Source: Meandrina meandrites (lineage: Eukaryota; Cnidaria; Anthozoa; Scleractinia; Meandrinidae). From it: a stretch of DNA of 64,000 nucleotides. Both the position numbers and the translations under genes were made by a program. A model generated the notes under the pieces. The model did no database searches, had not been told where the DNA came from, and saw only the letters and a program-made list of their open reading frames with translations. This document shows positions 21,503-34,683 of the stretch, piece by piece (the stretch's first letter is position 1; every line of letters begins with the position of its first letter). The stretch is taken from positions 10,043,602 through 10,107,601 of the forward strand of contig OY855906.1 of the NCBI GenBank assembly GCA_963693305.1, given 5' to 3'.

Positions 21503-24500
21503 ATGCCGCTGATAAAGAGATCGATCGATCCGATCGAGTTGAGTCGTGGAAAGTTAGAAGATGGTCTGAAGAGTGAGTTAGAAGCCGTATCCGTAAAGAC
21601 GTTATGTGGGATTATGCGTCAGCTGAGCAGCATTTCCAAACACGCGGAAGATCTTTTCGGGGAATTATGCGCCGAAACAAACAATATCTTCCAAAGAACG
21701 AACTCTCTCCACGAAAGAATTCAGAATTTATCCATGAAGGTGACAAAACTGGACTCGAATGTGGAAGAAAGTAAGTGACCAAGGTTGTGTCCTAAAATAA
21801 TATACAACGCATTCCTGAGATAAATTTATCAAATTCTTGTATCGGTGAGTCAAGATAAAATTATCTGCCCTTTCTATATGGTATACAAAATTTATAGTGC
21901 TTGTTTGATATCATTTATTTGATGTCTGCTCTGTACACAACTTTAAGTTTATATTATTGTTGGGTTTCAATGAATAATTACTTTCATTCGCTTTCACGAA
22001 AGATCGTGTCTAAAATATCAGATATTCCCGGCTGTGAATTATACCTCAGTTGAACTCTTAAAATTCTGGTTCATAAAATGATGGCTTTAAGTTTTAGTTT
22101 CCTTTTAAAATTGGAAAACAATCTTGTGTTTTTAAAACTAATTAAAATAATTAGCTCTTTATACCTGCTGGATTGCTGCAGATGAAAACACAGTTCGTGA
22201 AATGGGTTGATTGTGTCAAAAAGTGCGAGCTATTGTTCTTATTAAGATAATTTGTAACTTTCCTCACATTTTTAATTGTCACCTACATGATGAAGGAGTT
22301 TGTTTTATTGTTGAGAAACCCATAAAATATTAACACGGGACATTATATATCCGATCCGATTTTCATATTTGAAAACAGTGTTTGTTGCTTATGGCTAATA
22401 ATAGCAATGATACAGTGATACTACAATGGTGCTATTTTTCTTTCTATATGCTACATAATTTGGTAGGCTAGTGAAAATGTTTTACTTAGAAGTTACCTTG
22501 TTATTATATTAGATATTTTTGATGCTGCTATTGTAATAAACTGACTCTAGCTTTCTGAGAGCATTTTGCAAGAGACATAACAACAAAATTTGTTGTGTTA
22601 CATATAAATGCACAGTCCTGTATGGTCCTGGCCTTTCTCATAATGTACAGTTGTATAAATCCTGGTACAAAACTGCTCAAAGACATGTAAATGTTAGGAA
22701 TTCGCCAGTATAATAGTCAAATCTTTCAAAGTTTATGGGTCATTTGTATTGCCTTTAGATCTCAATATTGTTTTTGAATTTGTACCTCAGACGAAATTGA
22801 AAATCAATTTAAAAAAACAATTGCTGATTCAGCACTGCAAGAAAGTGAAACTTACATGTAGAACTTACCCATTTGCAATGCTGATAGTAATGTTTTGTAA
22901 GTGGTTTTTGTGATGTTTAGAATAATGAAGGCAGATGGCACTTTCCAAGCCCTTGATTATTCTGGACATTGCAAGAAACCCAGGGCTTTCTAATCACTGA
23001 AATTTAAAGTAAGTGGCACCCATTGGAGGACAATATGAGAAGCTGAAAGCATCTCTCTCAAGTGTTTTGTGTTTTGTGTGCCACCAAGTTGGACCAACCA
23101 ACTTCTAGAATCAACGTCTGTGGGAGTCCATCGTTTCCCGTGGAAATGGATATTAGAAAGCTGCCAATCACTGAGGAAACTCGTATTTGTGTACATAGTA
23201 AAATGGGGGCCCAACGTTCCTGACATTTGTACATCTGCCATATTATATTAAATTCGGTCTTTCAACCTTTTGGCTTCTCACTTGTTGCTGAAGGGCACTG
23301 TGGCAGTAAGTTGAATGGAGCCATAAAGACTGTTGCCCTGAAAATGTCTAGAGGAGTCTAGAGGTCATAGGTCTGAACGGTTTCCTGTTTGTAGAGTTTG
23401 ACACCTCTCACTCTACAATTTGCCACATCTTTCACTATTGCAGTTTGTTTTTGGCTCATTTCTATTTGCAAAATACGCTTGAAGCTCTCAAAGTGTTCGC
23501 TCTGGAAGGACAAGGTCTGAAATATTCCATGAAAGTGTTGATTACTTACCTCCTCTGGGGGGTAAGGAAAAGAAGACGGCTAACATTTCAGACTACTTTG
23601 TGTCCTGTCTGAAAATTTTTAGAGCTTATAACATATCTTGTGAAGAGAAATTAGTCAAACGAAATAACCTGCACCAGCAAAACATATAGTAAATTACAGA
23701 GGTGTCAAACTGCAAAAGCAAAGAGCAGCACAGTTCTGATTGTATCCTCCCTCTGTCCCCAATCATGGTTTGCATGTCATGTCTTGCGCTTTCCTCTCCC
23801 CCCCCCCCCTTTGAATGCCTGCCACGCAGGCCAAGCCTCTAGTTCTATCGTTGCCCCATTCTACAGTGTAATAACATGCCATATTCTGTGCTTTCTTATG
23901 GCCCAATATGGTAAAATGGTGCAATGGTGGAATAATAATGCATGTTTTTTTTATGTTGGTATTTGAATAAAGTGTTATTGTTGGTGTACACTGTAAATAT
24001 TAACTACATGTCCAAATCTTGGGTCAGTCTAATATTTCTTTTAATTTTCAGTTTCTTTACAAGATATAAACTTGCGGAAAGCCTTTAAGTGCACCATTGT
24101 TACAGATCAGCAGGTTTTGGCCAGTAGCACTCTTCCCTCTGCAATGAAGGAAAGATACAGCACTTGTGATAAACCTCCAAGACTTCAGGATATGAACCCT
24201 TACAGAGACGACAATAAAGATGCTCTTAAGTTTTACACTGATCCTACGTACTTCTTTGAGTTGTGGTGTGAAGAGATGAGGAAAGAAACGGAGAAGAAAA
24301 AGAAAAGAAGGGTAAACGTTTAAAATTTGTTTGCACTAACCTGATTCTTGTGCTTTAGATTTCTGTCCCCCACTCCCCCCTCCCCCTCCAAAATGAAGGG
24401 TTTTGTCAAAAAAGAAAAAAAAGAAAAAAGGGTTTTGTCAAAGCTGCTGTTCTGAAATTGAGTTTTGAGACTAGCAGTAAATGCCAGTATTCCCTTTTCA

Positions 24501-26200
24501 TTTAAATTTCACACTGATGAATATTGTCAGTGATGTAATAATTTTTACTTCTCCCTAAAGGGGTACACATCAAGACCTTGTTCATTGCATGGCACAAAAT
24601 ATCAAATAACAGCTTGCCCTTTAGACAGGCATTTTGTCTGCAGCAATTCCACGACTGTCTAAGTTTACTTTTTTTGCCTTAAAATCATTATTTAGTCAGC
24701 AGATGTCTAGCCTTCCCCCTTGCCTATTGGGCAATTGAACACTCCTGGATGGTCCCACTTTTTTCTAGCTCTTTATATTAATCTCCAATGCCATTATAAT
24801 GGACACCATTGAATCATGATTTACTGTTGGTAATAAGAAGGGTCGGTATCAGTGAGTGTTATTTTCAGTAAAGCTTGTGTAAATTTGGCTGGGACTTCAC
24901 TTGTGCAAGTCCTTCATCAGGTTGGGGGGGGGGGGGTACTCTCATATATGGGTTATCTAGGTGTGTGCTATAGGATAGGGTGTGGTTTTTGAGGTTCTCT
25001 TTCCTTAAAAGGATATTGTGTGATCCTTACTTAGATAGGGTTCCTTTAAATTGATTAGGTGAAATTACAATACGTGAACATCCAGCTAAATAAAACAAAA
25101 AAGATGTGGTCTGATAAAACTGAACTGTCTTAACATTTCATGCTACAAAACAGAAATAACAATGAGCTTTTCAAACAGTTTTTTAGTTATCATTTTACCC
25201 TTTAATAGGGTTAAGAACCTTTACAGCACATAGCTATCCTAAATTTACAGGAGTACCCCTGGGATCCTTAACAGCGGGGTCCAGAATAATGAGGTGCCCA
25301 GAAGGGAGGAGTTGACTGAGGTTGACAATGATGACTGTATCTTATTAATTAGACTGTGCTTGCTTTTAGCGAGGTGGCAGAGAGAGGGTTGGTACAAAAG
25401 AGAAGAGACCTGTCAAGGCTGTGAAGAAAAGAGTTTACTGTGCACAAGGCGAGGAATTTAAAACTGCTGGCACAATTCCTTCTTCACCTACTGCTATTAC
25501 AGAAGAAAGTCACAATGCAGAGAAACGTCACAGTGAGTACCCTAAACATGCAAATGGTGGCATTCCAGATGGTGAACCTCCCAACCATATTATAAGTCCT
25601 GATGTTGGAGCAGGAAAATCAGGTTCTCCAGCGGCACGGAGGCAGTCAAGACGGTACACTGGCCATAACATTAACAAACCAAATGTTGCACCACCACCGC
25701 CTCCAGTCCCTTCACTAGGAAAAATGGGATCTCCACCTTACAATGAAGCTACTGCTGGGAGCATGGTCCCACCACCACCACCAGTGCCAGGGGCTCCTGC
25801 TCCACCTCCCCCTCCACCCCCACCTCCCTTGCCTGGTCAGGGGGGTGTGCCATCTCTAAAGCAGGCACCATCACAATCTTCTGTTGGATCACAGCCAACA
25901 GTGTCACCGTCGTCGACATCACTGACAACCTCAGAGTCAAGCATAAGTGTTCAAAGTGGTGACACACCCCTTCCCCCTAAGGAGCAAGTTGATGCTAGAA
26001 GTGACTTGTTGTCTGCCATCAGAAGGGGTATGGAGCTTAGAAAGGTACAAGTTCAAGAAGCCAAGAATGAACAACGCAATGATACAAATGGTTTCATGGA
26101 CGTGGCAACTATATTGGCTCGTCGTATTGCAGTAGAGTACTCATCTAGTGAAGATGAAAGTGAAACCGGCTCCGAATGGTCAGATGGGGAAGATGAGTAG
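21503..26200 (+). CDS. WASF: WAVE/WASF actin nucleation-promoting protein
   Basis: Subunit of the WAVE regulatory complex that relays Rac signals to Arp2/3 at the plasma membrane. Exons 21503-21770, 24052-24311 and 25370-26200 (TGA or equivalent stop at 26198-26200) with closing phases, giving 452 aa. Residues 1 to about 175 form the WAVE homology domain: [27 protein letters not shown] and [19 protein letters not shown] are strongly family-like. A basic stretch (KKKKRR, RRQSRR) follows, then a proline-rich region (about 265-320, runs of up to eleven prolines). A WH2 motif begins at about 384 ([19 protein letters not shown]), then the central helix ([15 protein letters not shown]) and an acidic tail with Trp446. 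Length is somewhat below the vertebrate 500-560 aa because the proline-rich linker is shorter. No direct functional neighbours. Confidence 0.92.
24925..25258. repeat. Dispersed repeat with GGGTACTC/GAGTACCCC ends
   Basis: Begins after a poly-G run with GGGTACTCTCATATATGGGT and ends with AGGAGTACCCC, an inverted match. The internal GGATAGGGTGTGGTTTTTGA is found in reverse complement at about 39580-39680, so the family is dispersed. It lies in WASF intron 2. Confidence 0.55.
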
Positions 26201-29200
26201 ATTGTTTTGTACTGATTTCATACTTCGGCCTACTTCTAGAATGAAAAACTGGAAAAGTTCACAAAAATCAGTTTTTAAACTGTGGGTTGTTATCACTGCA
26301 TACCCGGCAATAATTTTGTACAGATGCATGAAGCATGATGCATGAATTATCTAGCAGCGCAATCATTTCATGGTTTCATGGATTTTGTATAACATTTTTT
26401 ATAAACAGCATACATCCAAAGCAATGTACAAATTTAAGTACAACATACTTTTTCAGTGATAATTAATTTTGTTACAAAATTCAGAAAAAGCAGTTAGTAA
26501 TAATAGTCATGGACGTCTTGCATGGGGGCAAAAAGCTGTCATTCTGTAGTCTGAATGTGTCATTATAAAGACGTGTTAAGTGGTAAATGTATTGTAAAGA
26601 AATTATAATATGCAGTTGAACTCCCCTTAGTGATGACCTTGGAAGATTGAACTACAGTTGAAATAGAAATATATTGTTGGTTGAGGCAGGCTTTGCTTAT
26701 AATTTGGTTCCTAAATGTTTGTTTCTTAAAAGAAAGTTCTTACAATTTTATGCTTTCAAAATGTAAGACAATACACATGTGCATTGTGAGGCCCAGCGAC
26801 TTGCTTTAGGTACATAATTTGTGCAAATGAAAGAATAAAAAATGGTTTCCTTTGAAAATGGTTTATTCCTGTGCCAAGTACATGCAATGAAACGCATTTT
26901 TCATCTGTCCACTGAAAATTTACAATACCTTTGTACAATATTTTGCTGAGAATCTTGGTCTTTTCTTAGAACTTTTTATGTTCTGTTTGATGATTGTAAT
27001 CGTGTGAGAATTGTTTTTAAGTTGTGTCTACTTGTGACATCAATATACATGTATGATCATGAATGCAGCTCAATCATAGGAATTGTTAAAGTAATGATCA
27101 CCAAAAAAATTTGTCTTGATTTTACAAATTTTCTCAACTAGTAGAAAATGATTAAGAAAGGTTAACTTTGACCTTGATATTGAATTGCACTTTGCAAGTT
27201 AAGCAATGGTAAACAGCACCTTTCCCCAAATGCTAGTCAATCACTGTCTTATGTCCATGATTCTAACAATGAAGTATTTCCACCAGGATCTTTAGACACA
27301 ACAATAAGTTAGTATGAGATTAATATTTTGACTGCACGTTTTCAATGGAAGACTAGGAAAGGATGTTGAAGTTGAGATGTTGATGGTGACGATCAAAAAA
27401 TCCATTCTTCTAACCTGCCTACATGAAGTTGTTAAATTTTTGAAATGACTGGGGTTTATTGTTGTATAAATTAATCATCCTTAAATATTAATTTGCTGTG
27501 GAAATCAAGCAACGTTGCTAGGATAATTCACTCAGCATCAATGGCAATAATAATTCCATATCACAGGGGCAGTGGAGTGAAAGCTAATTTGGGGAGGGGC
27601 TGCTAAAACTATCTGAGGAGATCTCTTTTCTACCCTATCTTCCTTGGTTTTTGTCATTAGAAGTTTTATTGTGCTAAACTGCAATGTCACATAATACGCT
27701 TGCAGAAAGTTTGGAAAAATGGTGGAAAGGGTACAGCAAGTGAATTTTCAGTTACGTTAAATGGTTTTTTTTGCATTCTGTAGTTAGGTAAGGAATGTTA
27801 CATGAACATGTCACTGTTGGATCGCAGCCACACGATGTAACATTGTGGTGTATAGATTTGAACCTTTTGCCACTTCAGTTAAGAATTTATTAATGCTGTT
27901 AGTTGATATACAGGAAGCTGGCAGCCTCATTGCTGTAATAATAGAAGATCTTGTTTTGATGTAACAATTATTATTAGAAATTAAAAGAAATATATAAGAG
28001 TACAAAATGTATATTGTAATGATAGTAGAGAGAATGGAAATGATTTCAACAAATGGACATTATCATCAGCATTTCCATGTACCATAACTGCAAATATGTT
28101 CTGTAAAAAAAACCAACTATTTTTGTACTCCATAATGTTTGTTACTTATAAGTTCACATGCTTTGTAAAAATGAACTAACAAGATCAAAGTAGTACAGAA
28201 AATTGGTTTGTTTTATTCAGTTGGGGAACATGTGCCGTGTTTGGCAAATCTTGACTGAAGCAATTGAAGTTTCCAATAATGTTACTGAAGAGTAGAATCA
28301 TGTGGCATGGCCAGTTGCTTAGCAACGTGGAGACAAAACTGCAGGCTCAGTTTAGTCTCCGATACCGGAAATTTGCTATCAACCGGAACTTGTTCCCAGA
28401 CTGTATTAGCTTGCATGCCAAACCAAGAGCTGTAAAAAGCATTGCCAGTGAACTTTGCCAAAAAAAGCGCAGGAATTGATCACATTTTTTTGTAGACTGT
28501 GATTTTCAGCCATTTTACAAGCCTGGTTATTATCCTCTTTGGAGGAATGCAGATGCATGGCTGGCCAAACCCCTATGTTAATCTATATCCAATCTATATA
28601 ATTAAGCATGCCATTTATTTAACTGTATTCCATATAATTCACTGCCTAGCAACATTTTAGCCAATACAATGGTGACCATGGCAACCTAAGAGTTGTTGCA
28701 GATCAGCATATGTACTTTGTAGTTTATGTTGTTTTCAAGTTTCAGAAGTTTTGCCACAATAAAATTTGATCTTTTACACTTTTAAAGTGCAAGTTATTTT
28801 TTTGCACCTTGCTCTAGTTCTTTTTATGCGTACTGTAGTTTTGTTGTCTGCTATTAAAATTTTAAGAGGTTACCGAAAAATGCAAAAACAATTTACATAG
28901 AGCATTTGCATGGGTGTGTAATACTTACTTTCAACATTGGTTTCCATGGTAACTGTTGTAACAGTTGGATCACTTACATCGTAAGGAACATATTGGTGTA
29001 TGGAAAACGTGATCTTGTTTGACAATACTTAAGAGATTAAATGCATGGGTTTGAAGATGCTGTTGTGCTGTTATGTTTGTTTCCAAATGTAGCATTTGGT
29101 ATTAAACTTGTACTATTTGGGGGAAGAATGCCTTCTTTCCTTTGTTGTGCTGTGTCAGTGCAAGGAGGTAATAGTAAAACAAAGGTGTTTAATATTTGCA

Positions 29201-29804
29201 GCTAAAAAATATGAGTTCTTGCAACGTAATTGGGGTTTCGTGATTCATGATTCCCAGTTTCAATTATATCTTTAATTTTCCACATGACCCATGAACAAAG
29301 AGTTAAATGAGATGTGATTCTTGAATAATCTTGTTTTTTCTAATATTTAATAACCATTTTTCTAGTGTTCTGGTAAATGTACGTGTTTTCAGCTCTGTGG
29401 TTGAGTTTTGAGCAAATGAAAGTTTTGTGAGCTATTGAGACATGATATATGCAACCCTCAAATCAAATTTATGCGGTTTTGCGCTTTCTGAGCACAACAG
29501 TCAAAACAGGGATTGCGTTGATTTGTGCTTAAATGTGAAAACATTTTGGTTATTCATGACATGTGAAAAGGCCAAATATTTTTACACGATTCAGTTTTGC
29601 GAAGGGGTATAGGGGATGCTATTAATAAGTAATTTGGCTGCAGGTATTTTCATAGCTTTTCAGGCCTTCAGTTACACGAGACATAACAATCCTGCAAGTA
29701 CTTTCGCAAGTGTTCAATACCTTTCATTTAATGGTCACACTATTGGCTAATTTTATCCACAGGTGTAAAAATTAGAACCGTTACCACCTTGTCACATACT
29801 AATT

Positions 29805-29955
29805 ATGCAACACTTTCTTGTGGTATACTATGGAAATTATATCCCACCTGTCACTTGTATTTTCTCGGTATCTCGGAGTCGGTATACACACGAGCCTTTA
29901 GGCGAAGTGGGTTATACATGTAATTTCCATAGTATACCACAAGAAAGTGTTGCAT
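29805..29955. repeat. Hairpin element, 34-bp arms
   Basis: Arms 29805-29838 and 29922-29955 (starting ATGCAACACTTTCTTGTGGT and its complement) are near-perfect inverted repeats with an 83-bp loop. Likely MITE. Confidence 0.75.
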
Positions 29956-29962
29956 AACTATT

Positions 29963-30112
29963 TTATGCCATGTCATAGAAAATATGCTCACTAAATTTTG
30001 TCGCAAATAAGAATGCTGTGCAGTCATGATAGGAAGGTTGGGTTTAATACCATCAAGTATACAATGGCTTTCCTGTCTTCTGATTGGCTGTATTTTCTAT
30101 GGCATGGTATAA
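29963..30112. repeat. Second hairpin, directly adjacent
   Basis: TTATGCCATGTCATAGAAAA at the left pairs with TTTTCTATGGCATGGTATAA at the right, separated by about 105 bp. Only 7 bp separate it from the preceding hairpin. It may be an independent MITE or the outer part of a composite. Confidence 0.6.
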
Positions 30113-30550
30113 AGCATAATAAACAATACCATTAGTTCAAGTATTACTCAAAAGCTTTCGTTCTTCAATTAGTATTGTTCCATCCAAACTCAAAGTTAGC
30201 TAGAACAAATTGATCGATAAGTAGTGCAACTTTTACATGATTATAAAGCAGTGACACAAGAATATCATCTTCATCTACAAGCTTGATAAATACAATTTTC
30301 TATGGTTTTGACTTAAAATACCAGGTATGTACAAAAGATTTTGTAGAATTAAAGACACCTAATTCTACAGTAACCTGCAATAAAACTCATCAAATGAATA
30401 GACTGTAGACTGGCAAAACATAACAATACTGTTTCTTAATAACTTTTGTTACTGTTGAGCAATGTTTTGTTGCTCATATTTCATTCTTGCTTGGTATGTA
30501 TGTTCTAATGTTACAGTTCATTATTATTATATTGATTTTATTACGTTCCT

Positions 30551-30569
30551 GGCCCCAGTTGTTCAAAGA

Positions 30570-30604
<35 letters not shown>

Positions 30605-30697
30605 GGCGGATAAGTGTTGGGAAAACAAACTAGACTATCCACTGGATAGTGATTTATCCGGTGGATAGTGTTATCCACCCTTTGAACAACTGGGGCC
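30551..30697. mobile_element. Palindromic MITE, GTTGTTCAAAG family
   Basis: Nearly the whole 147 bp is an inverted repeat: GGCCCCAGTTGTTCAAAG through repeated TATCC(A/G)(C/G)(T/C)GGATA units to CTTTGAACAACTGGGGCC written inverted. This is the best-preserved copy of the family also seen at 7997 and 12570. Open frames across it on both strands are artefacts of the palindrome. Confidence 0.8.
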
Positions 30698-31140
30698 TGG
30701 TGGAGATGTACCAGATGTATGTGTATATATGTACGTTTATATATAGCGTGATGCGAGTTTATCAAAACCTGGAATTCATTTATACTGTAGGACATGCATG
30801 ATAATGGTCTTTTCTTACGAGATTAAATTTTTCGAACCTCATCAAATTTTAATTGAGGTTTATACATAATGCCTTCAATTTGGAAAGAAACTTTACAAAA
30901 GAATCAGGTAAATATCAATTATTTGAATAATATAAATAACTCTCTTATTAAAATAAAAGTAAACAATAATTTCATACATGGTTTGTGCAATTTAATATGT
31001 AAGTCTTAAACATCTAGCTAATATAAATATAAGAAGTACTTAAGTTTTTTGAAAAAGTCTTGAAGCTGAACATCCATGACCAAATCTACTTTTTGTTCCA
31101 TGTTCCAGTTTCTTTCTGTTTATTAACTGCTTTCTGTGCC

Positions 31141-34100
31141 CTAGCTGGCATGACGTTCTTCAGATCCATCGATGGAGCCAAGTTTTCCAGATCGATAGTC
31201 ACTAAAAGCCTGTTCTATTTCCTCCCATGTGTTCATAACAAACGGTCCATGCCGAGCAATGGCTTCGTTCAATGGTGCTCCTGCTATCACTAACACATGA
31301 ATGTCTTCATTGGGACTTGCATTGATTTGAAAAGTGTTTCCTTTTCCAAGCAACGCAACCTGAGGAAGCGAGAAACATTTTAATTTGTCAGTAAACTCAG
31401 ATGTACTCTAGCCTCACTCCCATTTTTTCATGCCTGATCAGTCTGGACTGCCAACACAGTATTCGTGACTGCATTTTTTTTCTCCCCCTCCCCACCCCCC
31501 ACTTTGAACCCTAAACAAGATCTTGACTGCCAAAAACATAGGCAAAATTAATTAAATGAGAACAAAATCCATAATTTTAGTCACCCCAGTAAGCAAGAAG
31601 ACAAAGATTGTTGTCCCTTTCATATGGATGCCCCTCCATGCAACCTGCCAGGGTTCCTCTTGACCCACTTAATTGTACCCATTTAAATCTAATTACCCCC
31701 AGGCTGGATATCCTGGGAAAGAGAGGGAGCAGGGGGAGGGGGCGAATTTGAACCTTGGGTTAATTAGACTGCCTTCCAGTAAAAAAATAACATTTGTTGA
31801 GTTTTCGCCAAATAATGTGGGACGTGGGGGGAGGGGGGGAGGGGAAACTACTATGAGAATTAACTGTCCTGCCCAAGAATAGTACAAAGGGACCAATTCC
31901 TTTTGAATCCCAGATCAAGTTTAACTTCCCGAGTTGATCTTTGTTTTCAGTGAGTGCCCTGAAAATATCTTGAGGATGAAAGATATGTTTTATAATTTAC
32001 CATTCCCATCTCCACAGAAATTCTTTCCTCAGTGAATGAGCCAGCCCCCCTCCAGACATAAGCAAATCCATTGTATTCCTCTGGAACATCCTGTGTAAAT
32101 TTTCCACCAGCCTGCACATGAATGTCCACAAACATTATAGGTGTTCGTGTGTCTATCACAGCTTTCACACCCAAGCTCTCTCCTGCAATGACCTTCACCT
32201 TGGTCTTTCCATCTACAAAAAGATACAGATCTAGTTGAAGAATGAAATTTCTTTTGGTATAAATTTTGTCCTAAACAGAGTTCCCCATTTGCCATTTGGC
32301 TGGAATTCGCTATTAGTTTAAAAGTGCTTAATCAAATCCAAACATGAGCTGGCTCACAGGAGCCTTTGATTTATTCTTAACATTTCCTGGAAACAAAATT
32401 TGCCAATCATTTCTGACCAATTTTTAATACCTTCCATGAAGGGAATCTCTGAAGATCAAGTCTTACCTGGGCTGGTGACTACAGGAATTTTCTTAGCATC
32501 AGTGTCCTGGTATCGTGGTTTGATCATCTTGTCTTTTGCCGGCAAGTTTACCCAGAGTTGAAAACCCTCAGATAATCCACCTTTTTTATAAAATTCATCT
32601 GACGGCATTTCACTGTGGACAACACCAGACCCTGCTGTCATCCACTGAACCCAGCCTGCTTTTAAAACACCACTATTTCCAGCACTGTCTTGGTGTTTCA
32701 TCTCGCCTAATAACATATGATAACGACTTAATATTAACTAGCCAGGGAAGTTGTTACCTGACTACCTGCACTAATTCTTTGATAAACAATACTGCAAGGC
32801 TGATCGTACTACATAAAAAGTAAACTTTGTGAGACACCAACACGACTAGAACCGATATAGTGGGATTGCAACCGTGGACAGCTGTTTCGTTCTTTTTGGA
32901 ACTCGTCAGCACGGTGTAGCAAATCTAAATAACGCCAGCGAAAGAGCCAACGCAAATAGATTGCCCAATGTACACTATATCAAGTTCCGTACTTTGAACT
33001 CACTTGTCCCCCGAATCACGCAGCTGCCACATCACGTGTTTAGATTTGCTACACCGTGCTGACGAGTTCCAAAAAAAACGAAACAGCTGTCCACGGTTGC
33101 AATCCCACTATATCGGTTCTAGTCGTGTTGGTGTCTCACAAAGTTTACTTTTTATGTAGTACGATCAGCCTTGCAGTATTGTTTGTCATTTATCATTTTT
33201 ACGCTGATCAGATCCCTTGCTGGATCCTACATTAGCAGCATTTTCGTTTGCGGTCCCTTGCTTTAAAGTTGTACTAATTCTTTGCACATAATTTCACTGA
33301 TCTTATATAAAAACTCCGATTTCTTTGCAGTGCATGTGCAGTACCTTTCCTTTTTTGCTCATCTTTCATTGTTACCCCCAACATTTTAGGTATCCTACTG
33401 ATGAACGGTTACAACAATTAGATATTTACAGGAGTTACTATTGTGTTCGTGGTCTGTCCCCTTAGAATACCATAATAACTCAATTGCAAAAGTGCCCTTA
33501 ACTTCCATAAATGCACCCCCCCCCCCCCTCACCACCCTCAAACTTCTGAGATGTCAAAAAAAATGCCACATCATGAATATAGGGTCCTGATAAAGGGTCC
33601 AAGCCCAAACTTTGTCTAAATCCCATTTCCCAGCCTATTGTCTTCCCAAATTTTTAATATTCCAGTCCCAGTTCTTTTGGTTTTTGGTCTGTGATTCCCA
33701 TACCCAGTGACAAAATCCCATTTCCCAGTGAAAATTTGCCCAAATCCCAGTTCCCATTTTACCCCTTCAGGCCCCTCTGAATAAGCACACACCTCCAATA
33801 AGTTCCATCCTTTGCCATACCAAAATTTAATATGCACTCAGTGTGCTAAATCATTTTTTTCATTGCGGACCTATGTCAGAAGTTTTTCAAAAAATGTCAT
33901 CAAAATGATTGAAAACTATCTTTACCGTTCAAATACGTGTTGAAAATAGATATGTCTATTCGGAGTCTTTATTGTACTGATTGTAAAAGATAGATCTCAA
34001 AGGTAAAGGTAACATTTGCAATTCTGTGATGTTTGCGAACCTGTCAACCAAACGTGCATGCGTGTAATTAAATTTAACAAAATTAAAAACACTCGTCGGA

Positions 34101-34529
34101 AACTCGTCAAAAGAGAACCTTTTCCACTTTTTTTTTTCTTAAAATACGATCTTGAAGCAATATTTTAGATAATTAAAACGTGTGAAATGTATCGTTCCGG
34201 TCAATTTAAACGGTAATTTGAACATTCGTGACAATTGAATTAACACGCTCGGCCCGTCACGCGATTATTCAACCAGAAATTTTAATAAAAAAAGAGAAAA
34301 CTAATTAAAATTTATGTCCTCACCGTCAATAATGTACGAAACAGTCTCAAACCCTCGATGAGGATGATCAGGAGCCCCTACAGCCTCTCCTGGTCCGTAA
34401 ACTCTGGGTCCCGAATGATCCAACATCAAGAACGGGTCGCACCCCGATAGGTCTTCGCACTAAAAATCCACCGCCTTCTCTCATCTGTCGAGCCTTCTCT
34501 ATACGAGCTACACCACAAGCGACAACCAT
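31141..34529 (-). pseudogene. PIR: Pirin, proximal tandem copy with frame lesions
   Basis: Cupin-fold pirin, an iron-binding redox regulator or quercetinase in other species. Exons on the minus strand: 34529-34324, 32706-32467, 32212-32001, 31359-31141, with the same junctions and phases as the intact copy at 38389-41988. Exon 1 lacks 14 bp after the codons for RRPIG (near 34443), shifting the frame before the metal-binding HPHRGFE. Exon 4 has a 4-bp insertion giving a stop at ERHAS, removing about 17 C-terminal residues. Exons 2 and 3 are fully open and nearly identical in protein to the other copy. An internal ATG just after the deletion (MLDHS in the good frame) could restart translation and keep both cupin domains but lose about 39 residues. 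So this is a young pseudogene or a truncated paralogue; an assembly error is also possible. Confidence 0.68.
32784..33184. repeat. Long foldback, 146-bp arms, in pirin copy 1 intron 1
   Basis: Arms 32784-32929 and 33039-33184 are near-identical inverted copies (for example AAACAATACTGCAAGGCTGA at the left end and its complement at the right end) around a 109-bp loop. The corresponding intron of pirin copy 2 lacks it, so it was inserted after duplication or lost from the other copy. No target duplication was recognised. Confidence 0.8.
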
Positions 34530-34646
34530 TTTAATTCGTGTATCAAAATCCCTCAGACAATCTCAAATTTCCTGCAGATTTTCACACTTTGCGATTTGTG
34601 CACTTGCCGCTCAGCTCTGATGGTGTTTATATGCTCCAGGTGCCCT

Positions 34647-34683
34647 TGACCCAGCATGCTGTGCGCGCCGACAATGACTTGGC
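34647..34683. promoter_or_regulatory. ARE-like sites upstream of pirin copy 1
   Basis: TGACCCAGC (34647-34655) and TGACTTGGC (34675-34683) both fit the antioxidant-response-element core TGACNNNGC. They flank a GTGCGCGCC stretch 118-155 bp upstream of the pirin copy 1 start codon. The block is conserved upstream of copy 2. Human PIR is a known NRF2 target. Function here is inferred. Confidence 0.4.

Larger units (their letters stand above)
26201..31140. other. WASF 3' UTR and intergenic DNA
   Basis: AT-rich, with no coding exon recognised. The WASF 3' UTR may be long: candidate AATAAA signals occur at several points, for example near 28759. The distal half holds three inverted-repeat elements (29805-29955, 29963-30112, 30551-30697). 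The tail end is probably the 3' UTR of pirin copy 1, which is transcribed towards it. Confidence 0.55.

Noticed and set aside
21238..21576. 112-aa frame across the WASF start
   Set aside because: Out of frame with WASF, whose family-typical N-terminus (MPLIKR) starts at 21503; more likely 5' leader.
25749..25967. Minus-strand open frame opposite WASF
   Set aside because: Antisense shadow of the proline-rich region of WASF.
30462..30795. Open frames on both strands reading VVQRVDN.IHRINHYP
   Set aside because: Products of the palindromic MITE at 30551-30697; the same residues appear on both strands because of the inverted repeat.
32874..33062. 62-aa plus-strand frame
   Set aside because: Spans the loop and parts of both arms of the 32784-33184 foldback.
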